This document shows positions 7,056 through 13,581 of a stretch of DNA of 20,424 nt, piece by piece. The stretch is taken from NCBI GenBank assembly GCA_049293335.1, contig JBATSO010000021.1, positions 1 through 20,424 on the forward strand, read 5' to 3'. Each line of letters opens with the position of its first letter. Position 1 is the first letter of the stretch. Made by a program: the position numbers and the translations under genes. The notes under the pieces are model-generated. The model saw nothing but the letters and a program-made list of their open reading frames with translations, was not told the origin of the DNA and ran no database searches. The DNA comes from JAGXIT01 sp049293335. GTDB lineage: Bacteria > Patescibacteriota > Saccharimonadia > Saccharimonadales > UBA4665.

Positions 7056-9583
7056 TGGCTTTTGAACCTGTCGTCGTCGAATTTTCTGCACCGCGATTTG
7101 CGTCTGGTGGGTTAGGCGGTCGATTTTCGAAACTTCGCGCCCTGAACAATCGGGGCAATAAAATTATTATTGCAATTAGTGCGGCAGTTATGGTCATAAG
7201 TATGATTACGTTTGCTATTTTTACTGTTCAAAGTAATAATGCACAGTTCCAAAAACAACATGGGCTAGATAAAAATGCCGATCAATCTGCAAGCATAGCC
7301 AAGAGTAATTCGGCCCTACCTGGCGGAGGTGTCGCGGTGGGCATCGGAAGCTCATCAGGAGAAAACGCACCCGATATAGTCTTTACCGCAGAGCCCGCTA
7401 GTGTGACTGTAGGTCAAAAAAGCACGCTCAAATGGGAGGTTAAAGGTAAAGCTAAGAGTTGTACGGCCAGCGAAGATTGGAGCGGGAACAAATCGGTAAC
7501 TTCTGGATCAGAACCAACCCCAAGTCTTACTAAAGTACAGGCTTATATTTTCATCTTAACATGTAAAAACGACACGTCGACAAGTTATAAAAAGGTTCAG
7601 ATAGATGTAGCTGCGCCTACCTCAAATGCGAGAGCAACGTCAGGCGGGCAAAGCGGTAGTGGCTCTACAGCAACTCTTGGCGTACCTGTTGTAAAAATCG
7701 CGGCCACTCCAAACATAATTTTTGCCGGAGATTCTTCTACTATTCGATGGGAAGCAACCAATAGCCCTAGTTCATGTACGGCAAGCGGTGACTGGTCTGG
7801 AATAAAGGCGGCCAGCGGTGCAACCGACACCGGAAAATTATCAGTTGCCAAAAAATACAGCTTTACGCTTATCTGTAAAAACGCATCGGGTACCAGCGCC
7901 GCTGCGACAGGGTGGCTGACGGTTGACACCCTACCTCCAGGGGTCCCCCAAATAAATATTAGTAGTAATCCTGTTGGTCCCGTTGTTCCTGGATCAAGTA
8001 TTACAATTATGTGGTCGGTTACCAATAGCCCCACTTCGTGCACGGCAAGCGGTGACTGGTCTGGGGCAAAGGCGGCCAGCGGAAACCAAGTAGTAACCAA
8101 CCTCTCTGTCATTAAAACATATAAATTCACCCTAAGCTGTTCTACGTCAGCGGGCAGTAGCACAGACACTGCAGCAGTACAGGTTATCCCAAAACCTCCA
8201 AGTGTATCTTTAACGGTAAGCCCTTCTCGTATTTCAACTACTTCCACGGCAACAATTTCTTGGTCGGCCACAAATAGCCCTACTTCGTGTACGGCGAGTA
8301 GTAGTAATGGCTCTTGGAGTGGGCCAAAAGCAAGCAGCGGGTCAATCTCGACGGGCAGGTTGGCCGCAGGAACTTACACCTATAGCTTAAGTTGCACAAA
8401 CGTAGGTGGTACGGGTCAACAGAACAACATTCCGCTGGTCGTTTCGGTTTCACCAACCCCCGTTGTAACACTTGTAGCCAGCCCGATAGCTGTCGCGGCA
8501 AACGGTAGTTCTAATCTAACCTGGTCGGCCACAAATAGCCCTACTTCGTGTACAGCGAGTAGTAGCAATGGCTCTTGGAAGGGCACGAAGACTGTAAGCG
8601 GCACCGAAAGCACAGGCCCACTTGCATCATCGAACTCTGCTTATACCTATACGCTCACCTGTAGTAATTCAGGGGGAACAAGTGCGCCCGTTACGGTAAG
8701 CGTAACCTCTAGTAACACCACCTCGTCAAGCCCGCCCACTGTATCAATAACTCTTCAATCTTCGACTATAGGTTCTGCGGCTAGTACAACGTTAAGCTGG
8801 TCGGCCACAAATAACCCTTCATCGTGTACAGCGACAGGGAGCTGGAGTGGATCGAAGAGTGCCGTTGGCAGCATGGCGGTGGGGCCGCTTCCCGCCGGAA
8901 CATACACCTACTCGTTGTCTTGCTCGAATTCAGTCGGCACCAGCTCAACACAGTCTGCCCGTTTAACGGTCGTGGCAGTGCCGAGTGTTTCTGTTTCTGC
9001 CACGCCAAACACGATTGCTGCTGGAAGCACTACCACAATTGTATGGTCTGTGGCAAATAGTGCAACCTCATGCACGGCCGGTGGGAATGGATGGAGTGGA
9101 AGTAAAGCCTCTACAGGTGGCTCACAGGTTGTGACCCTAGCAAGCGCTGGCACATTCACCTTTACACTCTCTTGCACTAACAGTGGTGGAACCAGTCAGA
9201 GCAATACTGCATCGGTTACAGTAAATGCCGCGGTCTACTGTAATGGTAAAACACCCTGCTACAGCACCGCCCAAATGAATACACACAATACGATTTCGCA
9301 GTGCTGGGGCTATAACACGTCGACAGTCAACGCCTCTGATAAGTCAGTGTACGACATAACAAACTTCAATAATGACTTTCATGTAGGTGTGAAGGGCATC
9401 AACATCCTACCGAGTGCTGCGGTCAGTTCATTGTGCGGGGCAAAAAACATGGCCGCCTATCTAAGCGGTGCGGCTTTAAACGGTGTCTCATTTACGCACA
9501 ACCATAAAGATACGACAAAACAGAATTCTTATGCATCGTTCGTTCAGTATAGGCAAGGCTACTATGACCCTGCGAAACCGTAA
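7055..9583 (+). CDS. Long surface protein: seven Ig-like repeats plus cytochrome-b5-like C-terminal domain
   Basis: An 842-residue protein with a cytoplasmic tail, one membrane helix (36-58), a Gly/Ser linker, seven Ig-like repeats (about 106-187, 210-291, 297-378, 381-465, 469-552, 560-640, 642-724) and a C-terminal domain (727-842). Each repeat has a Trp strand, an SCTA cysteine and a later C in LTC/LSC, so one disulfide each. The end domain has Cys729, Cys735, His744, CWGY (Cys750), VYDITNF, His776 in FHVG, CGAK (Cys794) and THNHK (His815/817). VYDITNF and the later CG plus His match extracellular cytochrome-b5-like domains, but HPGG is HVGV. It looks like a stalk holding a possible haem domain away from the cell. 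AAGGAT precedes the ATG, which overlaps the upstream stop. Confidence 0.75.
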   Translation: MAFEPVVVEFSAPRFASGGLGGRFSKLRALNNRGNKIIIAISAAVMVISMITFAIFTVQSNNAQFQKQHGLDKNADQSASIAKSNSALPGGGVAVGIGSSSGENAPDIVFTAEPASVTVGQKSTLKWEVKGKAKSCTASEDWSGNKSVTSGSEPTPSLTKVQAYIFILTCKNDTSTSYKKVQIDVAAPTSNARATSGGQSGSGSTATLGVPVVKIAATPNIIFAGDSSTIRWEATNSPSSCTASGDWSGIKAASGATDTGKLSVAKKYSFTLICKNASGTSAAATGWLTVDTLPPGVPQINISSNPVGPVVPGSSITIMWSVTNSPTSCTASGDWSGAKAASGNQVVTNLSVIKTYKFTLSCSTSAGSSTDTAAVQVIPKPPSVSLTVSPSRISTTSTATISWSATNSPTSCTASSSNGSWSGPKASSGSISTGRLAAGTYTYSLSCTNVGGTGQQNNIPLVVSVSPTPVVTLVASPIAVAANGSSNLTWSATNSPTSCTASSSNGSWKGTKTVSGTESTGPLASSNSAYTYTLTCSNSGGTSAPVTVSVTSSNTTSSSPPTVSITLQSSTIGSAASTTLSWSATNNPSSCTATGSWSGSKSAVGSMAVGPLPAGTYTYSLSCSNSVGTSSTQSARLTVVAVPSVSVSATPNTIAAGSTTTIVWSVANSATSCTAGGNGWSGSKASTGGSQVVTLASAGTFTFTLSCTNSGGTSQSNTASVTVNAAVYCNGKTPCYSTAQMNTHNTISQCWGYNTSTVNASDKSVYDITNFNNDFHVGVKGINILPSAAVSSLCGAKNMAAYLSGAALNGVSFTHNHKDTTKQNSYASFVQYRQGYYDPAKP
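8261..8580 (+). repeat. Near-identical DNA copies within Ig repeats 4 and 5
   Basis: About 59 bases beginning TGGTCGGCCACAAATAGCCC at 8261 recur at 8522 with only two changes, an offset of 261 bases (87 codons). A related, more diverged pair is seen between repeats 2 and 3 near 7770 and 8030. The repeats therefore arose by in-frame duplication, and the 4/5 pair looks recent. Confidence 0.7.
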
Positions 9584-9616
9584 TCCATCATTAACATACC
9601 TAACGTAAGGAAAGCT

Positions 9617-10249
9617 ATGAAAAAATCTCAAGAAACTCCAATCGAAAAACTTGAAGATACCCTCCAAAAGGAAGCCCACGAGCTTCAGGTTGAATACAAA
9701 CGCTTTGAACGGTTTCGAAACGAAAACAGCTTGTTGCTCAGTGTGTTTGTACTGGGTATTGCCGCACTCGTTATTATTAATACATTATTCTGGGTACAGG
9801 TTAGTCGACATCGCCTTACCAAAGAGGCTAAACTGACCACCACTATCACGAGCCTCAAAACAATGACCTCACTACAGACGGCCCACAATTTTGCAGTTAC
9901 TGCTTTTGTGGCAAACGTTGGGGGCAGCACAACCACCGATAACGCGTTTCCTGTCCGAGATGACGAAATTCTCTTGCTCATGGATGTCACCATTACGAAC
10001 AAAACCGCCCTAAGCCAGCAGCTCACACCTGTTAGCCAGCTTTATATTCGGAGCGTTGATGGCGACTACATTAAGCTCCACCCGAGCATGCAGGTCAAAA
10101 AACCTCTGGAACCACAAGAACTCGGACCAGGAAAGGTCGCCACTGGACAACTAAGCTTTGTTATTCCAAAAGAAATGACCAGCCCGCTCTTATACATCGA
10201 CACAGGCTGGGACCGCTCAACGCCTCTAGTCATTGACGTGCTGCATTAA
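9617..10249 (+). CDS. DUF4352-type membrane-anchored protein (second copy)
   Basis: A 210-residue protein with a charged, probably coiled-coil N-terminus (residues 8-38, rich in Glu/Lys/Arg), one membrane helix (about 40-61) and an extracellular beta domain (about 85-205). The domain follows the DUF4352 plan: LLLMDVTITNKTALSQQLTPV, an exposed IRSVDGDYIKL strand, and GPGKVATGQLSFVIP, which parallels the LPGESTRGELSYLVP of the 6474 gene. A good ribosome site (TAAGGAAAG) lies about 6 bases before the ATG, 33 bases after the preceding stop, so it is the last gene of the operon. It may be a structural partner or membrane adaptor for the long Ig protein, by analogy with the first pair. Function is unknown, and no catalytic motif is visible. 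Confidence 0.7.
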   Translation: MKKSQETPIEKLEDTLQKEAHELQVEYKRFERFRNENSLLLSVFVLGIAALVIINTLFWVQVSRHRLTKEAKLTTTITSLKTMTSLQTAHNFAVTAFVANVGGSTTTDNAFPVRDDEILLLMDVTITNKTALSQQLTPVSQLYIRSVDGDYIKLHPSMQVKKPLEPQELGPGKVATGQLSFVIPKEMTSPLLYIDTGWDRSTPLVIDVLH

Positions 10250-10298
10250 AATTCGGTACTTGCTGCCAGCTACACACCATTATTTCAAACATCATACG

Positions 10299-10307
10299 TG
10301 CTATAGT
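10299..10307 (+). promoter_or_regulatory. Extended -10 promoter TGCTATAGT before the frameshifted GNAT gene
   Basis: TGC plus TATAGT makes an extended -10 box 11 bases before the ATG at 10319. Transcription would start around 10314, leaving a leader of about 5 bases. The identical nine bases occur on the minus strand at 18077-18085. Confidence 0.4.
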
Positions 10308-10318
10308 TATAAACCATC

Positions 10319-10806
10319 ATGTATATTACTTGTTTTGAGCTAAATCGTGCGACATTTCCGCAATCACACCGCGGGCTTAAAGGGCCTGTTCACGACTTGC
10401 TATCCGGAATATTTCCGTGGGATCGCCGAACGGCCATTTTTCGTCGGCTTACAGGATTGGTTATGGCTGCCTTGCCAGAGGAGGGAAGCAACCAGGTACT
10501 TGGCGTACTTGCGTACAACTTGCGCCAACGCACCACAATAGCCCCAAAAATGCTGGCTGGATAGAAGCTCTTGTTATTGCAGAACGGGTCCGACGAGGCC
10601 AAACACAAACACCCCTTCGTATCGGCTCGTTACTCGTTGAACGTACCGTAAGCCTTGCACCCACCTTTGAACACACCGCTATTGGGCTGGAGGCCATAGG
10701 AGATTCGCCCGGATTTTGGAGAACACAGGGTTTCTACCCTATCCAACCTCATCCACCCGACATCAACCCAGCAAACACCGTCATGTACCGCTGCCTAACG
10801 AAATAG
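10319..10806 (+). pseudogene. GNAT-family N-acetyltransferase interrupted by a -1 frameshift
   Basis: Two overlapping frames together look like one GNAT protein of about 162 residues. The first (ATG 10319, stop 10562-10564) gives an N-terminus with GPVHDLL, then SNQVLGVLAYNLRQR, a plausible central strand. The second continues with GWIEALVIAERVRRG, IGSLLVERTVSLA and PGFWRTQGFYP, which match the GNAT strand 4, acetyl-CoA helix and FY..GF end. The join is a -1 shift at about 10543-10549, where the run C CCA AAA followed by AA fits a slippery heptamer. The pyrophosphate loop RRGQTQTPLRIG has extra residues. A decayed gene is most likely; a sequencing indel or programmed -1 shift are alternatives. 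Confidence 0.55.
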
Positions 10807-10813
10807 TTGCCTG

Positions 10814-10990
10814 CTATGAAGCAAGTTGCTGGCGGAAGCGCCTGAGCCGTTTTGTTTCAATTTTTTCGGCTTGGAGGAGCCATTGGTCTTCATATACTTC
10901 GGTGTGTAGGGCAGAAATATCGGCAACGCGGGTCGGTTTGTTCAGAATATTCAGTCTTTTCAGGCTTTTAAAGTTTGTAAGTTTTTTCAT
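10814..10990 (-). CDS. Small basic protein, 58 aa, unknown function
   Basis: A short frame from ATG at 10990 to TAG at 10814-10816. The product starts MKKLTNFKSLKRLNILNKPTR and ends in a basic segment, KRLRRFRQQLAS, with an acidic/aromatic middle (EVYEDQWLLQAEKIE). There is no signal peptide or membrane helix, and it is probably helical. A ribosome site (AAAGG) lies 9 bases upstream. It is antisense to no known gene and runs tail to tail with the GNAT remnant, eight bases apart. I do not recognise the family. The start signal and compact reading frame make it more likely real than chance, but confidence is moderate. Confidence 0.45.
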   Translation of the reverse strand: MKKLTNFKSLKRLNILNKPTRVADISALHTEVYEDQWLLQAEKIETKRLRRFRQQLAS

Positions 10991-11162
10991 ATGCGAGAAC
11001 CTTTCTTTTAGATTGGTTTTTTGCGCTACTTTAGACGCTTCACTAGTATACCCACAAATGCTTATGTTTTTCTGAGAGATAGATCACAGAATTTTATTGA
11101 AAAGCCGTTCTTACAGGGGTAATATGCGTAGAAGAAACTCAAGTAATGGGCGGGTAGCACGA

Positions 11163-11207
11163 CAGGTGTCTTCAATGCACAGCAAGAGACTAGTCACCTA
11201 ACACCTG
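11163..11207. promoter_or_regulatory. Inverted repeat CAGGTGT...ACACCTG in the 10991-11284 gap
   Basis: The gap from 10991 to 11284 has no convincing gene. CAGGTGT (11163-11169) and ACACCTG (11201-11207) are perfect 7-base inverted arms 31 bases apart, with an off-centre GACTAGTC palindrome (11188-11195) between. It lies between divergent starts and could be an operator. Confidence 0.25.
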
Positions 11208-11284
11208 CTATCATGCAATACTATAGGGCAAACAAGCTGTAGCTCGTCAAACAAAATCATAGAAGAAGGGCAGGTAACTACCGC

Positions 11285-11692
11285 ATGCAACAGCAACCAA
11301 TAAAACACTGGACACTGTATGTACTTCTGCTTGAGCAGGGCAAGTATTACGTAGGCATTACCTCACAAACGCCCGAAAAACGTTTGCAGCAGCATAAGTA
11401 CGGGCGCAAATCGCACTGGACAGCCACATACCCACCTGTTCGACTCATCCAAACAGTGGACCTCGGGTAACTCAGTCGGGCAGATGCTGAACACTACGAA
11501 AATAGAGTCACCCGCAAATACATGCTTGCAAAAGGGGTCAATAATGTTCGGGGCGGCGATATCACCACTACCAGTAACCTAGTGGCTCATTTTAACCGTA
11601 TTTTTACCAAAGATGAGTGGGAGTTTATGGTGGTAATTCTGGTCCTTGCCTGCGTGGTCATGTTCCAGGCGCTTTTTTATTACGTCCGCTAG
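11285..11692 (+). pseudogene. GIY-YIG endonuclease-domain protein with in-frame TAA and C-terminal membrane helix
   Basis: The frame from ATG 11285 encodes a GIY-YIG domain: WTLYVLLLEQGKYYVGIT carries the GIY..YIG-like strands, then an Arg (KRLQQHKYGRKSHWT). It stops at TAA 11468-11470. The same frame continues without shift to TAG 11690-11692 and gives exactly the missing half: SRADAEHYENRVTRKYM, with the catalytic-type Glu and YEN, and NNVRGGDI, followed by a C-terminal membrane helix (EFMVVILVLACVVMF). A single nonsense change therefore splits an otherwise intact gene of about 135 codons. The stop is TAA, with no readthrough context, so loss of function is likelier than recoding. An assembly error cannot be excluded. 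The ribosome site is weak. Confidence 0.7.
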
Positions 11693-11702
11693 ACAAACAC
11701 CA

Positions 11703-11731
11703 TTGTGTTTTGTCGTAAATAATGCTATGCT
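11703..11731 (+). promoter_or_regulatory. Candidate promoter for the RRM gene and its leader ORF
   Basis: TTGTGT (11703-11708) and TATGCT (11726-11731) are 17 bases apart, with three and four matches to the consensus. The start of transcription would be near 11738, giving a leader of about 150 bases. The -35 part also lies in a GACAAACAC/GTGTTTTGTC stem at 11692-11714, which could be a weak terminator for the gene before. Confidence 0.35.
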
Positions 11732-11811
11732 TCGTGTTACTAGAAGGCTGTGAAAAAGGGGTCGAGATTCGTTACGTTTCAAGATTCAAGTTCTAGAAAG
11801 ATTAATAAGTT

Positions 11812-11892
11812 ATGTTCGATGACGAGGCGCAGCTAAGACCGGTTCTTTCGGGATTACCTCCAACGACAACCGAAAGAAAGGGTTCCATTTAA
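11812..11892 (+). CDS. 26-codon leader ORF overlapping the RRM start (TAATG)
   Basis: ATG at 11812 opens a frame encoding MFDDEAQLRPVLSGLPPTTT plus six residues and ending at TAA 11890-11892. The stop overlaps the start of the RRM gene as TAATG, so ribosomes ending here can reinitiate. An AGAAAG lies upstream. The coincidence of the stop with the RRM start suggests a translational-coupling leader; the peptide itself has no recognised motif. Confidence 0.4.
   Translation: MFDDEAQLRPVLSGLPPTTTERKGSI
11843..11882 (+). promoter_or_regulatory. Hairpin sequestering part of the RRM Shine-Dalgarno
   Basis: TTCTTTCGG (11843-11851) and CCGAAAGAA (11870-11878) form a perfect 9-bp stem with an 18-base loop. 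The second arm overlaps the start of AAAGGG (11877-11882), the likely ribosome site 9 bases before the RRM ATG. When folded it would hinder access, as expected for a temperature- or protein-controlled leader. A ribosome translating the leader ORF would open it. Confidence 0.5.
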
Positions 11893-12203
11893 TGGCAACC
11901 AAATTATTCGTCGGCTCACTGCCTTGGTCAGTAGACGACACCCAACTGGCAGATCTCTTCGCAGAGTTCGGAACAGTTGCATCAGCTAAGGTCATCATCG
12001 ACCGCGAAACCAACCGCTCTAAGGGCTTTGGCTTCGTTGAATTCGACGACGACGCTGCCGCAAAAGCAGCTATCGACAAGCTGAACAACAGCGAAATGAA
12101 CGGCCGCACTATTGTGGTCAACGAGGCTCGCCCACAAGAACCACGCGCACCACGCCGTGATTTTGGTGGCGACCGCGGTGGCTACAACGACCGACGCTAC
12201 TAA
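11892..12203 (+). CDS. Short RNA-binding protein with one RRM domain and an Arg/Gly-rich tail
   Basis: A 103-residue protein consisting of a single RRM and a basic Gly/Arg tail. RNP2 is LFVGSL (5-10) and RNP1 is KGFGFVEF (44-51), both with the aromatic residues that stack on RNA. The tail is APRRDFGGDRGGYNDRRY, like the glycine-rich RNA-binding proteins of cyanobacteria and many other bacteria. Such proteins bind single-stranded RNA, often respond to cold or other stress, and can regulate their own mRNA. The leader ORF, the hairpin over the ribosome site and a strong terminator suggest a tightly controlled, well expressed single-gene unit. Start choice is clear from AAAGGG and the domain start. 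Confidence 0.92.
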   Translation: MATKLFVGSLPWSVDDTQLADLFAEFGTVASAKVIIDRETNRSKGFGFVEFDDDAAAKAAIDKLNNSEMNGRTIVVNEARPQEPRAPRRDFGGDRGGYNDRRY

Positions 12204-12219
12204 ATCGTACTTGTACGAA

Positions 12220-12248
12220 AAAAGGGGCTGCCGCAGGCAGTCCTTTTT
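12220..12248 (+). terminator. Rho-independent terminator of the RRM gene
   Basis: GGGGCTGCC pairs with GGCAGTCCT around a GCA loop, with two G-U pairs, and is extended by A:T pairs into a run of five T's (12244-12248). It begins 17 bases after the stop codon. Confidence 0.85.
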
Positions 12249-12317
12249 GATTGCGCCGCATCTGAGCAGGCTGACTAGTGCGAAACTCGTGTCGGGAAAG
12301 ACACGGCTGCAGCTAGC

Positions 12318-12342
12318 CATGTAAAACTTCTGGCTTTACATG
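12318..12342. promoter_or_regulatory. CATGTAAA/TTTACATG dyad, second occurrence
   Basis: CATGTAAA (12318-12325) and TTTACATG (12335-12342) are perfect 8-base inverted arms with 9 bases between. They lie between the RRM terminator and the end of the minus-strand oxidoreductase gene. The same arms occur at 2890-2929. In this tail-to-tail setting a bidirectional terminator or processing hairpin is possible. Confidence 0.45.
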
Positions 12343-12352
12343 TTTATAGGGT

Positions 12353-13495
12353 TTACGATTGCATTCGGGCAGCATGTTCAATAGCTTGTAGCTGGTGCTG
12401 TATACGTGCCTCGCCGCCAAGGTTAGTCAGCGGTGAAGGCACTTGTGCCGAAACCGCACTGGAACCCAAGAAATACTTCATTTGCAAGGCAGCTTTGTCG
12501 CCGGCCCATTCGGCCAAGACTACGCCATCCGCAGAACCATTTTCTAGCCTCAGCCGATCAACCTGCGTACCAGCAGCGTTTTTAACATCAAAATCGAGTA
12601 CCAAGGTTCGCTCACACCCAAAAAGGTCACGGGTACGAATAGTAGCTCGCCGCACATTACTTTCCATTAAAAAGCTAGCGTTAAGTGTCACGGGCACAAC
12701 GCTATCTTCGCACACATACTCTATCTCTGCGCTAACATCACTAATCGGTTGCAGGGGTATGTCTTTATTTAGTGCCTGCGCCTCTCGCTGAGCGTCCTCG
12801 TTCACAAATGGTCGAGATTGCAGCTTGGCTTCCATAACATAAGCTTTGGGATCGGCACCAAAACTGCTCTGCAAAATCCAGTCAGTAACCGACAGCGGGT
12901 GTACAACCTCGTCGGCTAACACCCCTTGGGTTGGTCGTTCGTCCGTACGGCGATCTTTACCGTACTGCCAATCGATACCACTTATCGTTAGCTTTTTGTC
13001 TTCTATAGACTGTTGTAGTTCACGAAGAATTCCCGAAAAGCGCAAAATATACCCAACCGAAATATCCAGGCCTGGCGTTTCTTCAGCAAGTTTAAGAACA
13101 TTCTCAAAGTCGGCAGGATCAGTTACAGGCTTTTCGCACCAAATTTTGGTTTTATTTAAGTCTATTGCGCCCTCGCGACTTGCCGATACAATAGCTCGAA
13201 TGTTATCACCATGCGCAGCGGTTGACGAGGCAATCACAATGTGACCTAGTTGCTTTGTCGTAGCCCCTAATGCTGTTTCGAGGCTTTTATATGTTTCAGC
13301 CCCTTCATAGCGACCAGCTACGGCGGCGCTACGCTCAGCATGAGGCTCTACCAACACCAATTGCTCAGTAGTCACCCCCTGTTTTACTAGATGCGGTAAA
13401 TACAGCCTATTGGTGGCAGAACCACCCGCACCAACAACCATTACTCCACTACCTACACTTGGTTGGGGAGTTGGCCTTAGGGTTTCATAACTCAT
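12353..13495 (-). CDS. Gfo/Idh/MocA-family NAD(P)-dependent oxidoreductase
   Basis: A 380-residue protein with an N-terminal Rossmann fold: VMVVGAGGSATNR (18-30) is the dinucleotide loop and VEPHAER the ribose-binding turn. WCEKPVTDP (119-127) carries the family's EKP motif with the catalytic-type Lys122. GYILRFS and DEVVHPLSVTDW (195-206) supply the later His and Asp seen in sugar dehydrogenases. Such enzymes oxidise or reduce sugar hydroxyls, often on nucleotide sugars. The gene is divergent from a GT2 gene and beside other glycan genes, so a role in making a modified surface sugar is plausible. The upstream 90 bases are very AT-rich and probably hold both promoters. Confidence 0.8.
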   Translation of the reverse strand: MSYETLRPTPQPSVGSGVMVVGAGGSATNRLYLPHLVKQGVTTEQLVLVEPHAERSAAVAGRYEGAETYKSLETALGATTKQLGHIVIASSTAAHGDNIRAIVSASREGAIDLNKTKIWCEKPVTDPADFENVLKLAEETPGLDISVGYILRFSGILRELQQSIEDKKLTISGIDWQYGKDRRTDERPTQGVLADEVVHPLSVTDWILQSSFGADPKAYVMEAKLQSRPFVNEDAQREAQALNKDIPLQPISDVSAEIEYVCEDSVVPVTLNASFLMESNVRRATIRTRDLFGCERTLVLDFDVKNAAGTQVDRLRLENGSADGVVLAEWAGDKAALQMKYFLGSSAVSAQVPSPLTNLGGEARIQHQLQAIEHAARMQS

Positions 13496-13548
13496 GCTAT
13501 AAATTTTATCATATCATAATAATATTTTGTAATATATTTTTCGTGTCA

Positions 13549-13557
13549 TGGTATTAT
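13549..13557 (+). promoter_or_regulatory. Extended -10 (TGGTATTAT) for the GT2 gene
   Basis: TGG plus TATTAT forms an extended -10 in the AT-rich gap between divergent genes. Initiation would fall near 13564, upstream of the ATG at 13582 and downstream of the earlier in-frame start at 13459, which supports the shorter start. Confidence 0.4.
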
Positions 13558-13581
13558 GATACTGAAAGTGAGAACTCAACT

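Noticed and set aside
7597..8271. Long open frame on the minus strand inside the seven-Ig gene
   Set aside because: It mirrors the repetitive Ig-coding DNA, has no start signals, and the forward frame has clear domain structure.
8261..8580. Regular repeats that could look like a CRISPR-type array
   Set aside because: The repeats are in-frame protein domains about 80-87 codons apart, not short repeats with unique spacers, and no cas gene is present.
10716..11075. 119-codon forward frame overlapping the GNAT end
   Set aside because: It is Phe/Ser/Arg-rich with no domain pattern and lies antisense to the better supported 58-residue gene.
11468..11470. Possible reassigned or readthrough TAA in the GIY-YIG gene
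   Set aside because: Other genes in the window end cleanly at TAA, and the context shows no readthrough signal, so a nonsense mutation is simpler.
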